From contig JAFXCT010000037.1 of NCBI GenBank assembly GCA_017521365.1, forward strand, positions 1 through 64,000: 64,000 nucleotides of DNA. Reading direction: 5' to 3'. This document shows, piece by piece, positions 17,267 through 25,801 of this stretch; the first letter of the stretch is position 1; each line of letters opens with the position of its first letter. Under the pieces are notes generated by a model that was not told where the DNA came from, searched no databases, and worked only from the letters and a program-made list of their open reading frames with translations. The translations under genes were made by a program, and so were the position numbers. This DNA is from Clostridia bacterium. Its GTDB lineage: Bacteria > Bacillota > Clostridia > Oscillospirales > Acutalibacteraceae.

Positions 17267-18367
17267 ATGAAAGCAAAAATAAAAAATATCGCAGTAACCG
17301 TAGTTTTTGCCGTTGTAATTTTCGGCCTCTCCGTTTCTTTTATCCTCAAGCCTGCAGGTGAATTTTCGGTTTCGGAGCGCAGAGCGCTTTTACAGTTTCC
17401 CGTTGTAAGCATTGAAAACATTATGTCGGGCAAATTTATGACCGATTTTGAAAGCTATACCCTCGACCAGTTTCCGCTTCGTGACGGCTTCCGCACGGTA
17501 AAAGCGCTGTTTGCTTCAAAGGTTTTCCGCCATAAGGATAATAACGATATCTATGTCGAAAACGGTATCGCCGCACAGATTGAATATCCGCTGAACGTTG
17601 AGTCCGTCAGCAATGCGGCAAAGAAGTTTAACTACATCAAAGAAAAGTATCTTAATGAAAATAATAAGATTTATCTTTCACTTATCCCCGATAAAAACTT
17701 CTTTTTAGCGCCCTCAAGCGGCAGGCTTTCTCTCGATTACGAAGCTCTGGTAAATCAGCTTTGCGAGGAAACGGAAGGTGAAGAATATATAGATATTTTT
17801 TCTCTTCTTGATATAGATGATTATTATAAAACGGATACCCATTGGAGGCAGGAAAATCTGCTTGATACGGCTGAAAAGCTTCTCAATGAAATGGGCACAA
17901 GTGCATCATTTTCCGCTCTTAAAGAAAATGTGCTTGACGTGCCGTTCCACGGCGTTTATTACGGCCAGTCTGCCTTGCCGCTTGATGCGGAGCAGATTAA
18001 GTATTACACCTCGGATATGATAGATTCATTCGAGGTTTACGACCGGCAGAATGATAAACCGATGTCCGTTTACGATATGGAAAAGGCACAGGGCAAGGAC
18101 CCCTACGAAATGTTCCTTTCGGGCTCGCTGTCACTGATTACGATTGACAACCCCAACGCAACGACCGACAAAGAGCTTGTTCTTTTCCGTGATTCCTTCG
18201 GCAGCAGTATTGCTCCGCTTTTAGCCTGCGGCTACAGCAAGGTGACGGTTGTCGATATCCGTTATATCCAGAGCGCCGTCCTTGACCGCTTTGTGGATTT
18301 TGAAAACGCCGACGTACTGTTCTTATACAGTACACTCGTACTCAATAACAGCGAAACTTTAAAGTAA
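17267..18367 (+). CDS. AlgJ/DHHW-like SGNH-type acylation partner
   Basis: 366 residues with one N-terminal membrane helix (about 5-25) and an external domain. The triad expected of AlgJ/AlgX proteins can be placed at Asp190 and His192 (TDTHW) and Ser310 (FRDSFG). It would accept the acyl group from the MBOAT protein and pass it to polysaccharide. I chose ATG 17267 (nine bases after AGGAGGG); an in-frame GTG at 17261 is too close to the ribosome site. Two-gene operon ended by a strong terminator. Confidence 0.85.
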   Translation: MKAKIKNIAVTVVFAVVIFGLSVSFILKPAGEFSVSERRALLQFPVVSIENIMSGKFMTDFESYTLDQFPLRDGFRTVKALFASKVFRHKDNNDIYVENGIAAQIEYPLNVESVSNAAKKFNYIKEKYLNENNKIYLSLIPDKNFFLAPSSGRLSLDYEALVNQLCEETEGEEYIDIFSLLDIDDYYKTDTHWRQENLLDTAEKLLNEMGTSASFSALKENVLDVPFHGVYYGQSALPLDAEQIKYYTSDMIDSFEVYDRQNDKPMSVYDMEKAQGKDPYEMFLSGSLSLITIDNPNATTDKELVLFRDSFGSSIAPLLACGYSKVTVVDIRYIQSAVLDRFVDFENADVLFLYSTLVLNNSETLK

Positions 18368-18398
18368 TTAATCAAATAATAAAAGGAAGAATAATATA

Positions 18399-18438
18399 AA
18401 AACGCTTGCAATCTGTAGTGGGTTGCAAGCGTTTTTTT
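18399..18438 (+). terminator. Terminator after the O-acylation pair
   Basis: AACGCTTGCAA (18401-18411) pairs perfectly with TTGCAAGCGTT (18423-18433), followed by a T-run. The A-run upstream may let it act on the minus strand too. Confidence 0.9.
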
Positions 18439-18441
18439 TGT

Positions 18442-18584
18442 TTGATTTCTCGTTACACATTGCGAATTACGAATTAAATTGTGGCTGAAAAAATGTTCGC
18501 CACAACATATATGTGCGCTATCAATGTGCACAAAAATATGGCAAATATTTCTACTGTTTGCACAAAGTTTTTTTATGAAAAAAC
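18442..18584. other. Intergenic spacer with a small hairpin
   Basis: No gene seen. It contains the words CGTTACACATTGCGAATTACGAATTA, characteristic of low-complexity intergenic repeats, and a hairpin TTGTGGC (18479-18485) with GCCACAA (18499-18505). Nothing else is recognisable before the division-cluster promoter. Confidence 0.5.
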
Positions 18585-18613
18585 TTGACTAATGGGGCGT
18601 GTAATATTATAAT
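18585..18613 (+). promoter_or_regulatory. Main promoter of the division/cell-wall cluster
   Basis: TTGACT (18585-18590), 17 bases, TATAAT (18608-18613): a near-perfect sigma-A promoter, 60-70 bases before mraZ. Confidence 0.85.
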
Positions 18614-18620
18614 AAACCTA

Positions 18621-18661
18621 AAAGTGGAGCGAAAATACATAGTTTAAGAGCGAAAACACAC
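18621..18661 (+). promoter_or_regulatory. Candidate MraZ operator: direct repeat before mraZ
   Basis: GAGCGAAAATACAT (18627-18640) is repeated as GAGCGAAAACACAC (18648-18661), 21 bases apart (two helical turns), just downstream of the -10. The first is preceded by AAAGTGG, which resembles the unit bound by MraZ in other bacteria. MraZ is known to repress its own operon by binding direct repeats here; the site assignment is inference. Confidence 0.45.
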
Positions 18662-18680
18662 AGAAAAGGAGTGAATGGGC

Positions 18681-19130
18681 TTGGCATATATGAAATTTAA
18701 GGGCACTTACCGCCACGGACTTGATGCGAAGAACCGTCTTTTTATACCTGCCAAGTACCGTGAACCCCTCGGCAGCAATTTCGTTATGTGCCGTGCTCCG
18801 CAGCCGTTAATCGGCCTTTACGTTTTCCCCGAAGAAACATGGGACGAGCTTTGCGACGAGCTCAACCAGAAAAACTCACTCGGCGAGCTTACCGACGAGC
18901 AGGAGTGGGAGCGCAGAGATTTGTACCGCTACTCCGAAGACGTCACGATGGACAAGCAGGGCAGAGTAACAATCAGCGCCGATATGTGCGAGTACGCAGG
19001 CTTAAAAGACGAGGTTATCATAATCGGCAATATGAAACGCCTCGAAATATGGGACCCCGAAACCTTTGCAAAGGCGGAGGCGGAAAGCCACGCAGGCAGG
19101 GTAGTGGGTACACCCAAGCTTAATTTCTGA
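18681..19130 (+). CDS. mraZ: MraZ transcriptional regulator
   Basis: The nucleoid-associated AbrB-like repressor that opens the division cluster in most bacteria; it forms a ring and binds repeats in its own promoter. Two tandem SpoVT/AbrB-like halves are visible: GTYRHGLDAKNRLFIPAKYR near the start and VTMDKQGRVTISADM in the second half. I propose a TTG start at 18681, nine bases after GGAG; an ATG at 18675 is only three bases from that site. ftsL uses the same TTG-GC-TATATGAA start sequence. ATG 18690 would be the shortest option. Confidence 0.93.
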   Translation: MAYMKFKGTYRHGLDAKNRLFIPAKYREPLGSNFVMCRAPQPLIGLYVFPEETWDELCDELNQKNSLGELTDEQEWERRDLYRYSEDVTMDKQGRVTISADMCEYAGLKDEVIIIGNMKRLEIWDPETFAKAEAESHAGRVVGTPKLNF

Positions 19131-19147
19131 GGCGGGAGAGCAGCTTA

Positions 19148-20068
19148 ATGGAATTTAACCACAAGTCGGTTCTGTTCGACGAAACAATAGAAGCTCTCAA
19201 CATTAAGCCCGACGGCATAGTGGTTGACTGTACGGGCGGCGGAGGCGGACACAGCGCTGCGGCACTTTCTCACCTTGGCGAAAACGGCAGATTAATCGTT
19301 ATCGACCGTGACCCCGATGCAATAGCCGTACTCACAAAACGCTTTGAGGGCGACGGCAGAGTAACAATAGTCAACGACAATTTTTTCAACATAAAGGATA
19401 TTCTTGCTTCCCTCGGCATAGACGGTGCCGATTCGATAATGGCTGACCTCGGTGTCAGCTCCTACCAGCTCGACGAAGCCGAAAGAGGCTTTTCGTTCCA
19501 CCGTGATGCACCGCTTGATATGCGAATGAGCAAAAGCGGCACGAGTGCGGCGGATTTGGTAAACACACTTTCCGAAAACGAGCTGAGAAACATCCTTTAC
19601 ACCTTCGGCGAAGAAAAATTCGCTCCCCGTATTGCTCAGGCAATAGTCAGGGAGAGAGCAAAGGGCAGAATAGAAACAACCCTTCAGCTTGCCGAAATAA
19701 TCAAGGGTGCGTATCCGGCGGCCGCAAGGCGTGACGGACACCCGGCTAAAAAAAGCTTTATGGCACTGCGCATTGAGGTCAACGGCGAACTCACTAATCT
19801 TGACCGCGCAGTTCACGATATGTTCCATTCGCTTAACGGAGGCGGCAGGTTAGCAATCATCACTTTCCATTCGCTTGAAGATAAAATCATCAAAAATGCC
19901 TTTTCTGACTTCACTGTTGGTTGCACCTGCCCGCCTGAATTCCCCGTATGCGTCTGCGGTAAAAAGCCGCAGGGCAGAACACACAAGCCGAAAACGGCAA
20001 CGAAGCAGGAACTCAGCGAAAATTCCAGAAGCCGCAGCGCAAAGCTGCGCACAATCGAAAAACTATAA
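19148..20068 (+). CDS. rsmH: 16S rRNA m4C1402 methyltransferase
   Basis: Methylates N4 of C1402 in the decoding centre of 16S rRNA using SAM. 306 residues, standard length. Motifs: HKSVLFDETIEAL at the start, the SAM loop VDCTGGGGGHSAA, DRDPDAI, ADLGVSSYQLDEAERGF, and near the end FHSLEDKIIKNAF plus CTCPPEFPVCVCGKKP. It starts 17 bases after mraZ and is followed by ftsL, the usual order. Confidence 0.97.
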   Translation: MEFNHKSVLFDETIEALNIKPDGIVVDCTGGGGGHSAAALSHLGENGRLIVIDRDPDAIAVLTKRFEGDGRVTIVNDNFFNIKDILASLGIDGADSIMADLGVSSYQLDEAERGFSFHRDAPLDMRMSKSGTSAADLVNTLSENELRNILYTFGEEKFAPRIAQAIVRERAKGRIETTLQLAEIIKGAYPAAARRDGHPAKKSFMALRIEVNGELTNLDRAVHDMFHSLNGGGRLAIITFHSLEDKIIKNAFSDFTVGCTCPPEFPVCVCGKKPQGRTHKPKTATKQELSENSRSRSAKLRTIEKL

Positions 20069-20086
20069 TGAACGGAGAACAAAGCC

Positions 20087-20542
20087 TTGGCTTATATGAA
20101 CGAAAACATCGCTTACGATCTTGACAGATTCTCTTCCGCAGCCCCCAAAAAAGAAAAGACCGTACAGCAGCCTGTGGCTCGTCCGACACTTGTCAAGCCT
20201 CAGCGCAAGACTGAACAGGAGCTCAGAGCGGAAAGACGCTTCAACCTTATAAAGATTGCAAAGTTTGCGGTTGTTGCCGCTGTCTGCTTTGCTTTCATTG
20301 CTTCCAATATCAACTACAGGGTTCAGATTAACGAGCTCAACGGTGCTATCGTAAGCCTTGATAAGGAGCTGAGCGAAAAGCGAAGCGAAAACACACGCCT
20401 TAATATGGCTCTCAATTCAAAAATATCCCTTGAGAACGTTCAGGATTATGCGGAGAATGTGCTCGGTATGGTTAAAAGGGAACGTTACCAGATAATCTAT
20501 TTCGACCTTGAAACAGGCAACGAAATAATCCCTGCGCAGTAA
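20087..20542 (+). CDS. ftsL: FtsL-like septum protein
   Basis: 151 residues: a 60-residue basic cytoplasmic tail, one membrane helix (about 61-80, FAVVAAVCFAFIASNINY) and an external coiled coil (about 82-130) ending in a short tail. In division it forms a complex with DivIB and DivIC. Sequence conservation in FtsL is low; the call rests on topology and position between rsmH and the PBP gene. The start is TTG 20087, nine bases after GGAG, with the same start sequence as mraZ. Confidence 0.85.
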   Translation: MAYMNENIAYDLDRFSSAAPKKEKTVQQPVARPTLVKPQRKTEQELRAERRFNLIKIAKFAVVAAVCFAFIASNINYRVQINELNGAIVSLDKELSEKRSENTRLNMALNSKISLENVQDYAENVLGMVKRERYQIIYFDLETGNEIIPAQ

Positions 20543-20584
20543 TAATATATTAAGGTTAAAAATAATAATATATATAGTTACAAC

Positions 20585-20615
20585 GACGGGAGTTAGTGTT
20601 TTCATAACTCTCGTC
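20585..20615 (+). terminator. Hairpin inside the cluster, between ftsL and the PBP gene
   Basis: GACGGGAGTTA pairs with TAACTCTCGTC over 11 bp (one G-T), followed by ATTTT. It would attenuate transcription into the PBP and mur genes, or mark a second transcription unit; no clear sigma-A promoter follows in the 134-bp gap. Confidence 0.55.
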
Positions 20616-20676
20616 ATTTTGCCCTCTGTATAATAATTATTGAGTAACATTATTACAATAGAAAGGATGCTGTCGT

Positions 20677-22947
20677 ATGGCCTCAAAGCCGTCAAAACTT
20701 ATGATTAAAAGAGCAGGAATACTTCTGGCTCTCGTGCTTGTGCTCGGCTTCGGTACGGGTATGGTGCGCCTTGCAAAGCTTCAGCTTATTGACGGTGAGG
20801 AGTACAGGCAGAAGGCAGAGCTTCAGCAGCTCGGCGACAGCTCCGTTCAGGCACTCCGCGGTACGATTTACGACTGCAACGGCAGAATTCTTGCACAGAG
20901 CGCTACTGCATGGAAGGTGTTTATCGACCCGTCAAATATCAAGGTGAATGAAAAAGACAAGACGGAAGATGAAATCAAGGCTGAGCTTGAAGCCAAAAGA
21001 CGTATGGTTTCTAACGGCCTTGCCGAAATCCTCGGTGTGGATGCGGAAAGCGTTTACGAAAAATCGCTTAAAACAACGAGCGGTTACCAGAAAATCAAGG
21101 GCGAGGTTGAGCTCGAGTCAAAAAACCGTGTCAGCGAGTTTATATCGGAGAACGAGTATTACGACTGTATCGGCATTGAGCCTGACACAAAGCGCTACTA
21201 CCCTTATAATTCGCTTGCCTCTACCATCATAGGCTTTACGGGTACGGACGATGTCGGTATCGAAGGCCTTGAATACAAGTACGACAACGTTCTTACCGGT
21301 ATTCCCGGCAGAGTTATAACAGCCAAAAACGGTACGCTCGGCAGTATGCCTATCGAATACACCGCAAGCTATGCCGCACAGCAGGGCACAAGCCTTGTTC
21401 TTACTATTGACGAAACGATACAAAGCCTGCTTGAAGCAGAGCTTGAAAAAGCATACGAGAGCGCACAGGCAAACGCTGCCTACGGTCTTGTTATGGACGT
21501 TGAAACGGGCGCAATTCTTGCAATGTCCAACCAGCCCGACTACGACCTCAACGACCCGTACACAATCCTCAGCGAAAGTGTGCTTACGGAAATTGATGCT
21601 ATAGAAGACCCGACCGAAAAGAACGAGGCTGTTTCGGTTGCCCGTCAGGCACAGTGGAGAAACAGAACGATAAGTGACACCTATGAGCCCGGCTCGGTTT
21701 TCAAGGTTATCACACTTGCCGCCGCCCTTGAAGAGGGCGTTGCAACAAAGGATATGTCCTACACCTGTGTCGGCGGTATTCAGGTTGCCAATAACTACAT
21801 CAAGTGCCACAAGCACGAGGGTCACGGCAGACAGAACCTTCAGATGGCTCTTATGAATTCCTGTAACCCGTTCTTTATCACCGTCGGCCAGAAGCTCGGC
21901 GTTGAAAAGTTCTGCGAATACTTTGAGGCTTTCGGCTTTACCGAAACCACGGGTATCGACCTTTCCGGTGAGGCTGTGCCCAAGGCAGGTGTCACCTACC
22001 ACACGCAGGAAAAAATGGGCATATCACAGCTTTCGAGCTGTTCCTTCGGTCAGACCTTCCAGATAAGCCCCATACAGATGATTACTGCTATTGCCGCAAT
22101 TGCAAACGGCGGCAAGCTGATGAAGCCCTATATCGTTGCAAAGCAGCTTGACGAAGAGGGCAACGTAATAAAGGAAACTCAGCCGACGGTCAAGCGTCAG
22201 GTTATTTCCGAATCCACAGCAGATACGGTTCTCGGTATGATGGAGGCGGTTGTCAGCGCAGGTACGGGTAAAAACGCCTACGTTGCCGGCTTCCACGTTG
22301 CAGGTAAAACGGGTACTTCACAGAAAATCGGTGCGGCAAACAACCAGTACGTCGCTTCCTTCTCCTGCGTTGCACCCGGTGACGACCCCAAGGTAGCCAT
22401 TCTTATTGCCATAGATGAGCCCGTGGGTCAGATTAACGGCGGCCAGATTGCGGCACCCGTTGCGGCAACCCTCGTTGAAGAGGTTATGGCTTACCTCAGC
22501 GTTGAGCCCGAGTATACGGAGGAGGAGCAGACTCTTATCGACGTTGCAGCCCCTGCCGTTACGGGCAGAACGGTTGAAGATGCAAAGCAGATTGCTGACG
22601 ACCATAATCTTAAGGTAAGGGTAATCGGAAGCGGCGACAACGTTGTAAAGCAGATTCCCGCCTTCGGACAGACGATGCCGAGAAACGGCGTGGTAATACT
22701 CTATACCGATGACAGGGCGGAGGAAATGACAACCGTGCCCGAGTTTGCAGGTATGAGCCTTTCAATGGCAAGGCGAAGCGCAAACGATTTGGGTCTGAAC
22801 CTGAAAATTTCGGGAAATGCCTTCTCGGGCTCTGATATTCTTGCGTACAGTCAGGATATTTCCAAGGACACTCAGGTGCCTTACGGCTCCGTTGTTACGG
22901 TTTACTTCAAATCGTATTCGGGTGTTTCCGATTCAATCTACGGATAA
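20677..22947 (+). CDS. Class B penicillin-binding protein with PASTA domains
   Basis: Septal or spore-cortex transpeptidase that cross-links peptidoglycan outside the membrane. 756 residues: one N-terminal helix (about 10-30), the dimerisation domain (about 45-230), the transpeptidase domain with catalytic Ser340-Lys343 (GSVFK), the SCN motif and KTGT at Lys544, then two PASTA domains (about 625-685 and 690-750). FtsI/PBP2x and SpoVD share this design; SpoVD usually has one PASTA, so the pair favours a PBP2x-like divisional role. Position after ftsL fits either. Confidence 0.93.
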   Translation: MASKPSKLMIKRAGILLALVLVLGFGTGMVRLAKLQLIDGEEYRQKAELQQLGDSSVQALRGTIYDCNGRILAQSATAWKVFIDPSNIKVNEKDKTEDEIKAELEAKRRMVSNGLAEILGVDAESVYEKSLKTTSGYQKIKGEVELESKNRVSEFISENEYYDCIGIEPDTKRYYPYNSLASTIIGFTGTDDVGIEGLEYKYDNVLTGIPGRVITAKNGTLGSMPIEYTASYAAQQGTSLVLTIDETIQSLLEAELEKAYESAQANAAYGLVMDVETGAILAMSNQPDYDLNDPYTILSESVLTEIDAIEDPTEKNEAVSVARQAQWRNRTISDTYEPGSVFKVITLAAALEEGVATKDMSYTCVGGIQVANNYIKCHKHEGHGRQNLQMALMNSCNPFFITVGQKLGVEKFCEYFEAFGFTETTGIDLSGEAVPKAGVTYHTQEKMGISQLSSCSFGQTFQISPIQMITAIAAIANGGKLMKPYIVAKQLDEEGNVIKETQPTVKRQVISESTADTVLGMMEAVVSAGTGKNAYVAGFHVAGKTGTSQKIGAANNQYVASFSCVAPGDDPKVAILIAIDEPVGQINGGQIAAPVAATLVEEVMAYLSVEPEYTEEEQTLIDVAAPAVTGRTVEDAKQIADDHNLKVRVIGSGDNVVKQIPAFGQTMPRNGVVILYTDDRAEEMTTVPEFAGMSLSMARRSANDLGLNLKISGNAFSGSDILAYSQDISKDTQVPYGSVVTVYFKSYSGVSDSIYG

Positions 22948-22980
22948 TTATTATAATTATTTATAACGAGGAAAAAGTAA

Positions 22981-24414
22981 ATGAAACTATTTCAGCTTCT
23001 GGAGGGTGCGGGCTACTGCTTCGGCGGTTTGAAGGATGCCGAGGTAACGCTTGTCACCGAGGATTCACGCAAGGTGTGTGCAGGCAGCGTTTTCGTCTGC
23101 GTAAAGGGCGCACGCTTTGACGGACACGATGCGGCACCAGATGCCGTAAAAAACGGTGCCGTGCTCATCGTTGCACAGCACGATACGGGCTGCGAAAATC
23201 AGCTTATAGTAGAGGATACGAGAGAAGCGTTCTCGCTCCTTAGTGCATCGTTCTTTTCGCACCCTGCACGCAGACTGCGGCTTGTAGGTGTTACGGGTAC
23301 GAACGGCAAAACGACCACCTGCTTCCTGCTTAAGGAGATTTTTGAAGGCTTGGGCCATAAAACGGGTCTTGTAGGTACGGTCAAGAATATGGTAGGCGAT
23401 AAGGAATATCCTGCCCACCTTACAACACCCGACCCGTTTGAGCTCAACGGCCTTTTTGCCGAAATGGTTGAAGCGGGCTGTGAGTTCTGCGTTATGGAGG
23501 TTTCCTCTCAGGCACTTGCACAGCAGCGTGTTGCAGGCTTGCACTACGAAAGCGCAATTTTTACCAACCTCACGCAGGACCACCTCGATTACCACGGCAG
23601 CTTTGAAAACTACATTGCCGCCAAGCACAAGCTTTTTGAAATGTGCGACACCGCCGTTATCAACTGCGATGACGAGGCGCACACAGCTATGGTTGAGGGT
23701 ACTTCCTGCCGCAAGGTGAAGTATTCGGTTATGAGCGACAAGGCGGATTATACGGCAAAGAATGCCGAATACAAGACGAGCGGCGTTTCCTATGTTCTCG
23801 TCGGCTTCGGCAGGCTTGAACGCATTAAGCTGCGTATTCCCGGCGGCTTTACGGTTTACAACTCAATGGGTGCGGCTGTTTGCGCCGTTGAAATGGGTCT
23901 GCCTATGGATGGGGTTGCAAAGGCTCTCGGCGAAGCCGCAGGTGTGCCCGGCAGAATTGAGGTTGTTCCCACCGATACGGACTTTACCGTAATAATTGAC
24001 TATGCTCATTCGCCCGACGGACTTCAGAATATTCTTGCTGCACTTCGCAAAATTGCCAAAGCGAGAGTTATAACCGTTTTCGGCTGCGGCGGCGACAGAG
24101 ATAAAACCAAGCGACCGCAGATGGGCAAAATTGCCGCAGATATGTCCGATTTCGTAATCGTAACTTCGGATAACCCCCGTACCGAGGACCCGCAGACGAT
24201 AGTCAACGAGGTTGCCGAGGGCACGAAGGGCGCTAAAATTCCCGTTGTTACTATAACGGACAGAACGCAGGCTATTGAATTTGCGCTCAACGAGGCAAAC
24301 GAAAACGATATAGTTCTTCTTGCAGGTAAGGGACACGAAACCTACCAGATTATCGGCACGGAAAAGCGCCATTACGATGAGCGTGAGGTCGTGCGTGACC
24401 TGCTCAATAAATAA
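22981..24414 (+). CDS. murE: UDP-MurNAc-tripeptide ligase, meso-DAP type
   Basis: ATP-dependent cytosolic ligase that adds the third residue to the peptidoglycan stem peptide. 477 residues with the Mur ligase order: N-terminal UDP-substrate domain, central ATPase with GTNGKTTT (near residue 110), and C-terminal domain. The amino-acid specificity motif reads DNPR (SDNPRTEDP near residue 400), the signature for meso-diaminopimelate rather than lysine. It is 17 bases upstream of murF. Confidence 0.96.
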   Translation: MKLFQLLEGAGYCFGGLKDAEVTLVTEDSRKVCAGSVFVCVKGARFDGHDAAPDAVKNGAVLIVAQHDTGCENQLIVEDTREAFSLLSASFFSHPARRLRLVGVTGTNGKTTTCFLLKEIFEGLGHKTGLVGTVKNMVGDKEYPAHLTTPDPFELNGLFAEMVEAGCEFCVMEVSSQALAQQRVAGLHYESAIFTNLTQDHLDYHGSFENYIAAKHKLFEMCDTAVINCDDEAHTAMVEGTSCRKVKYSVMSDKADYTAKNAEYKTSGVSYVLVGFGRLERIKLRIPGGFTVYNSMGAAVCAVEMGLPMDGVAKALGEAAGVPGRIEVVPTDTDFTVIIDYAHSPDGLQNILAALRKIAKARVITVFGCGGDRDKTKRPQMGKIAADMSDFVIVTSDNPRTEDPQTIVNEVAEGTKGAKIPVVTITDRTQAIEFALNEANENDIVLLAGKGHETYQIIGTEKRHYDEREVVRDLLNK

Positions 24415-24431
24415 GCTCGGAGGTGCGGTGA

Positions 24432-25778
24432 ATGATACCGCTCAGACTTAAGGAAATAGCCGCCGCATTGGGTACTTCCTGCCGTGAGGATGCGGAGATA
24501 CTCAGTATATGCACGGATTCCCGTAAAATCACAAAGGGCTGTCTTTTTGTCGCCCTTGTCGGCGAACGCTTTGACGGCCACAGCTTTGTAGCTTCTGCCC
24601 TTGAGCAGGGTGCTGTTGCGGCTGTGTGTTCAAAGTCCGTTGAAGCAGACGGCGAGGTTCTGCTCGTTGAGGATACGGGCAAGGCTTTTATGCAGCTTGC
24701 CGCCTACTACCGTTCGCTTTTTTCGGTTCCGGTTGTTGGTGTTACGGGCAGCGTAGGCAAGACCACCACCAAGGAAATGGTTTACGCCGTTCTGTCCGAA
24801 AAATATAATACGTTAAAAAACGAGGGTAATCTCAATAATGAAATAGGTCTGCCGACAACCGTTTTCCGTATGAATGCGGATTACGAGGCGGCAATACTTG
24901 AAATGGGTATGAGTGCCTTCGGTGAAATCTCCCGTCTTTCTCAGGTTGCTCAGCCGAGCATAGGCGTAATCAGCAAAATCGGCGTTTCGCATATTGAGCA
25001 CCTCGGCTCAAGAGAGGGAATACTCAAGGCAAAGCTTGAAATATTAGACGGTCTTAAGCCCGGTGCACCGCTCGTTGTGAACGGCGATGACGATTTGCTT
25101 TCAACCGTTGAGCTCAATGACCGTAAAATCATAAAATTCGGCATCGAAAACCCCGGTTGCGACTATCTTGCCAGGGATATAAAGCAGGGTGAAAAGGAAA
25201 CTGCCTTTACAGTAGTTTTCGGTGGCAAGGTTCAGACCGTTACAATACCCACGGTCGGTATTCACAACGTTTACAATGCTCTTTCAGCCTTTGCTGTGGG
25301 CATTTACCTAGGTGTAAGTCCCGAAAAGGCGGCGGAGGGTCTTTCCAAATACGTAACCTCGGGTATGCGCCAGCGTGTGAGCGATTGGGGCGGCATCACC
25401 GTTGTTGAGGATTGCTACAACGCAAGCCCCGATTCAATGCGTGCGGCTGTTGAAGTGCTCAAAGGCTTGAACGCAAAAACCAAGGTGCTTGTTTTCGGCG
25501 ATATGCTCGAGCTCGGTGAAATTTCTGCCGCAGCTCACAGGGAAATCGGCGTGCTTGCCGCACAAAAGGGTATAGACCGCCTTTACACCTACGGCACAAT
25601 GTCAGCTCTTGCCGCAGAAAGCGCAAAGGAAAACGGAATTGCCTTTGCAAAGAGCTATGATGATAAAAACACACTTGCACAAGAACTGAAAAAAGAGCTT
25701 CGTGCAGGCGATGCGGTGCTTTTCAAAGCAAGCAGGGGAATGAAATTAGAGGAAGTAATAAACGCTTTTAAAGAATAA
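24432..25778 (+). CDS. murF: UDP-MurNAc-tripeptide:D-Ala-D-Ala ligase
   Basis: Completes the pentapeptide by adding D-Ala-D-Ala. 448 residues. ATP loop GVTGSVGKTTTKEM near residue 107, then NEIGLPTTV and EMGMSAFGEISRL, both typical of MurF, and in the C-terminal domain VVEDCYNASPDSMRAAVEV. Start ATG 24432 follows GGAGGTG. Confidence 0.96.
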   Translation: MIPLRLKEIAAALGTSCREDAEILSICTDSRKITKGCLFVALVGERFDGHSFVASALEQGAVAAVCSKSVEADGEVLLVEDTGKAFMQLAAYYRSLFSVPVVGVTGSVGKTTTKEMVYAVLSEKYNTLKNEGNLNNEIGLPTTVFRMNADYEAAILEMGMSAFGEISRLSQVAQPSIGVISKIGVSHIEHLGSREGILKAKLEILDGLKPGAPLVVNGDDDLLSTVELNDRKIIKFGIENPGCDYLARDIKQGEKETAFTVVFGGKVQTVTIPTVGIHNVYNALSAFAVGIYLGVSPEKAAEGLSKYVTSGMRQRVSDWGGITVVEDCYNASPDSMRAAVEVLKGLNAKTKVLVFGDMLELGEISAAAHREIGVLAAQKGIDRLYTYGTMSALAAESAKENGIAFAKSYDDKNTLAQELKKELRAGDAVLFKASRGMKLEEVINAFKE

Positions 25779-25801
25779 TTACTTTCGGAGGCTTTCGCTT
25801 T

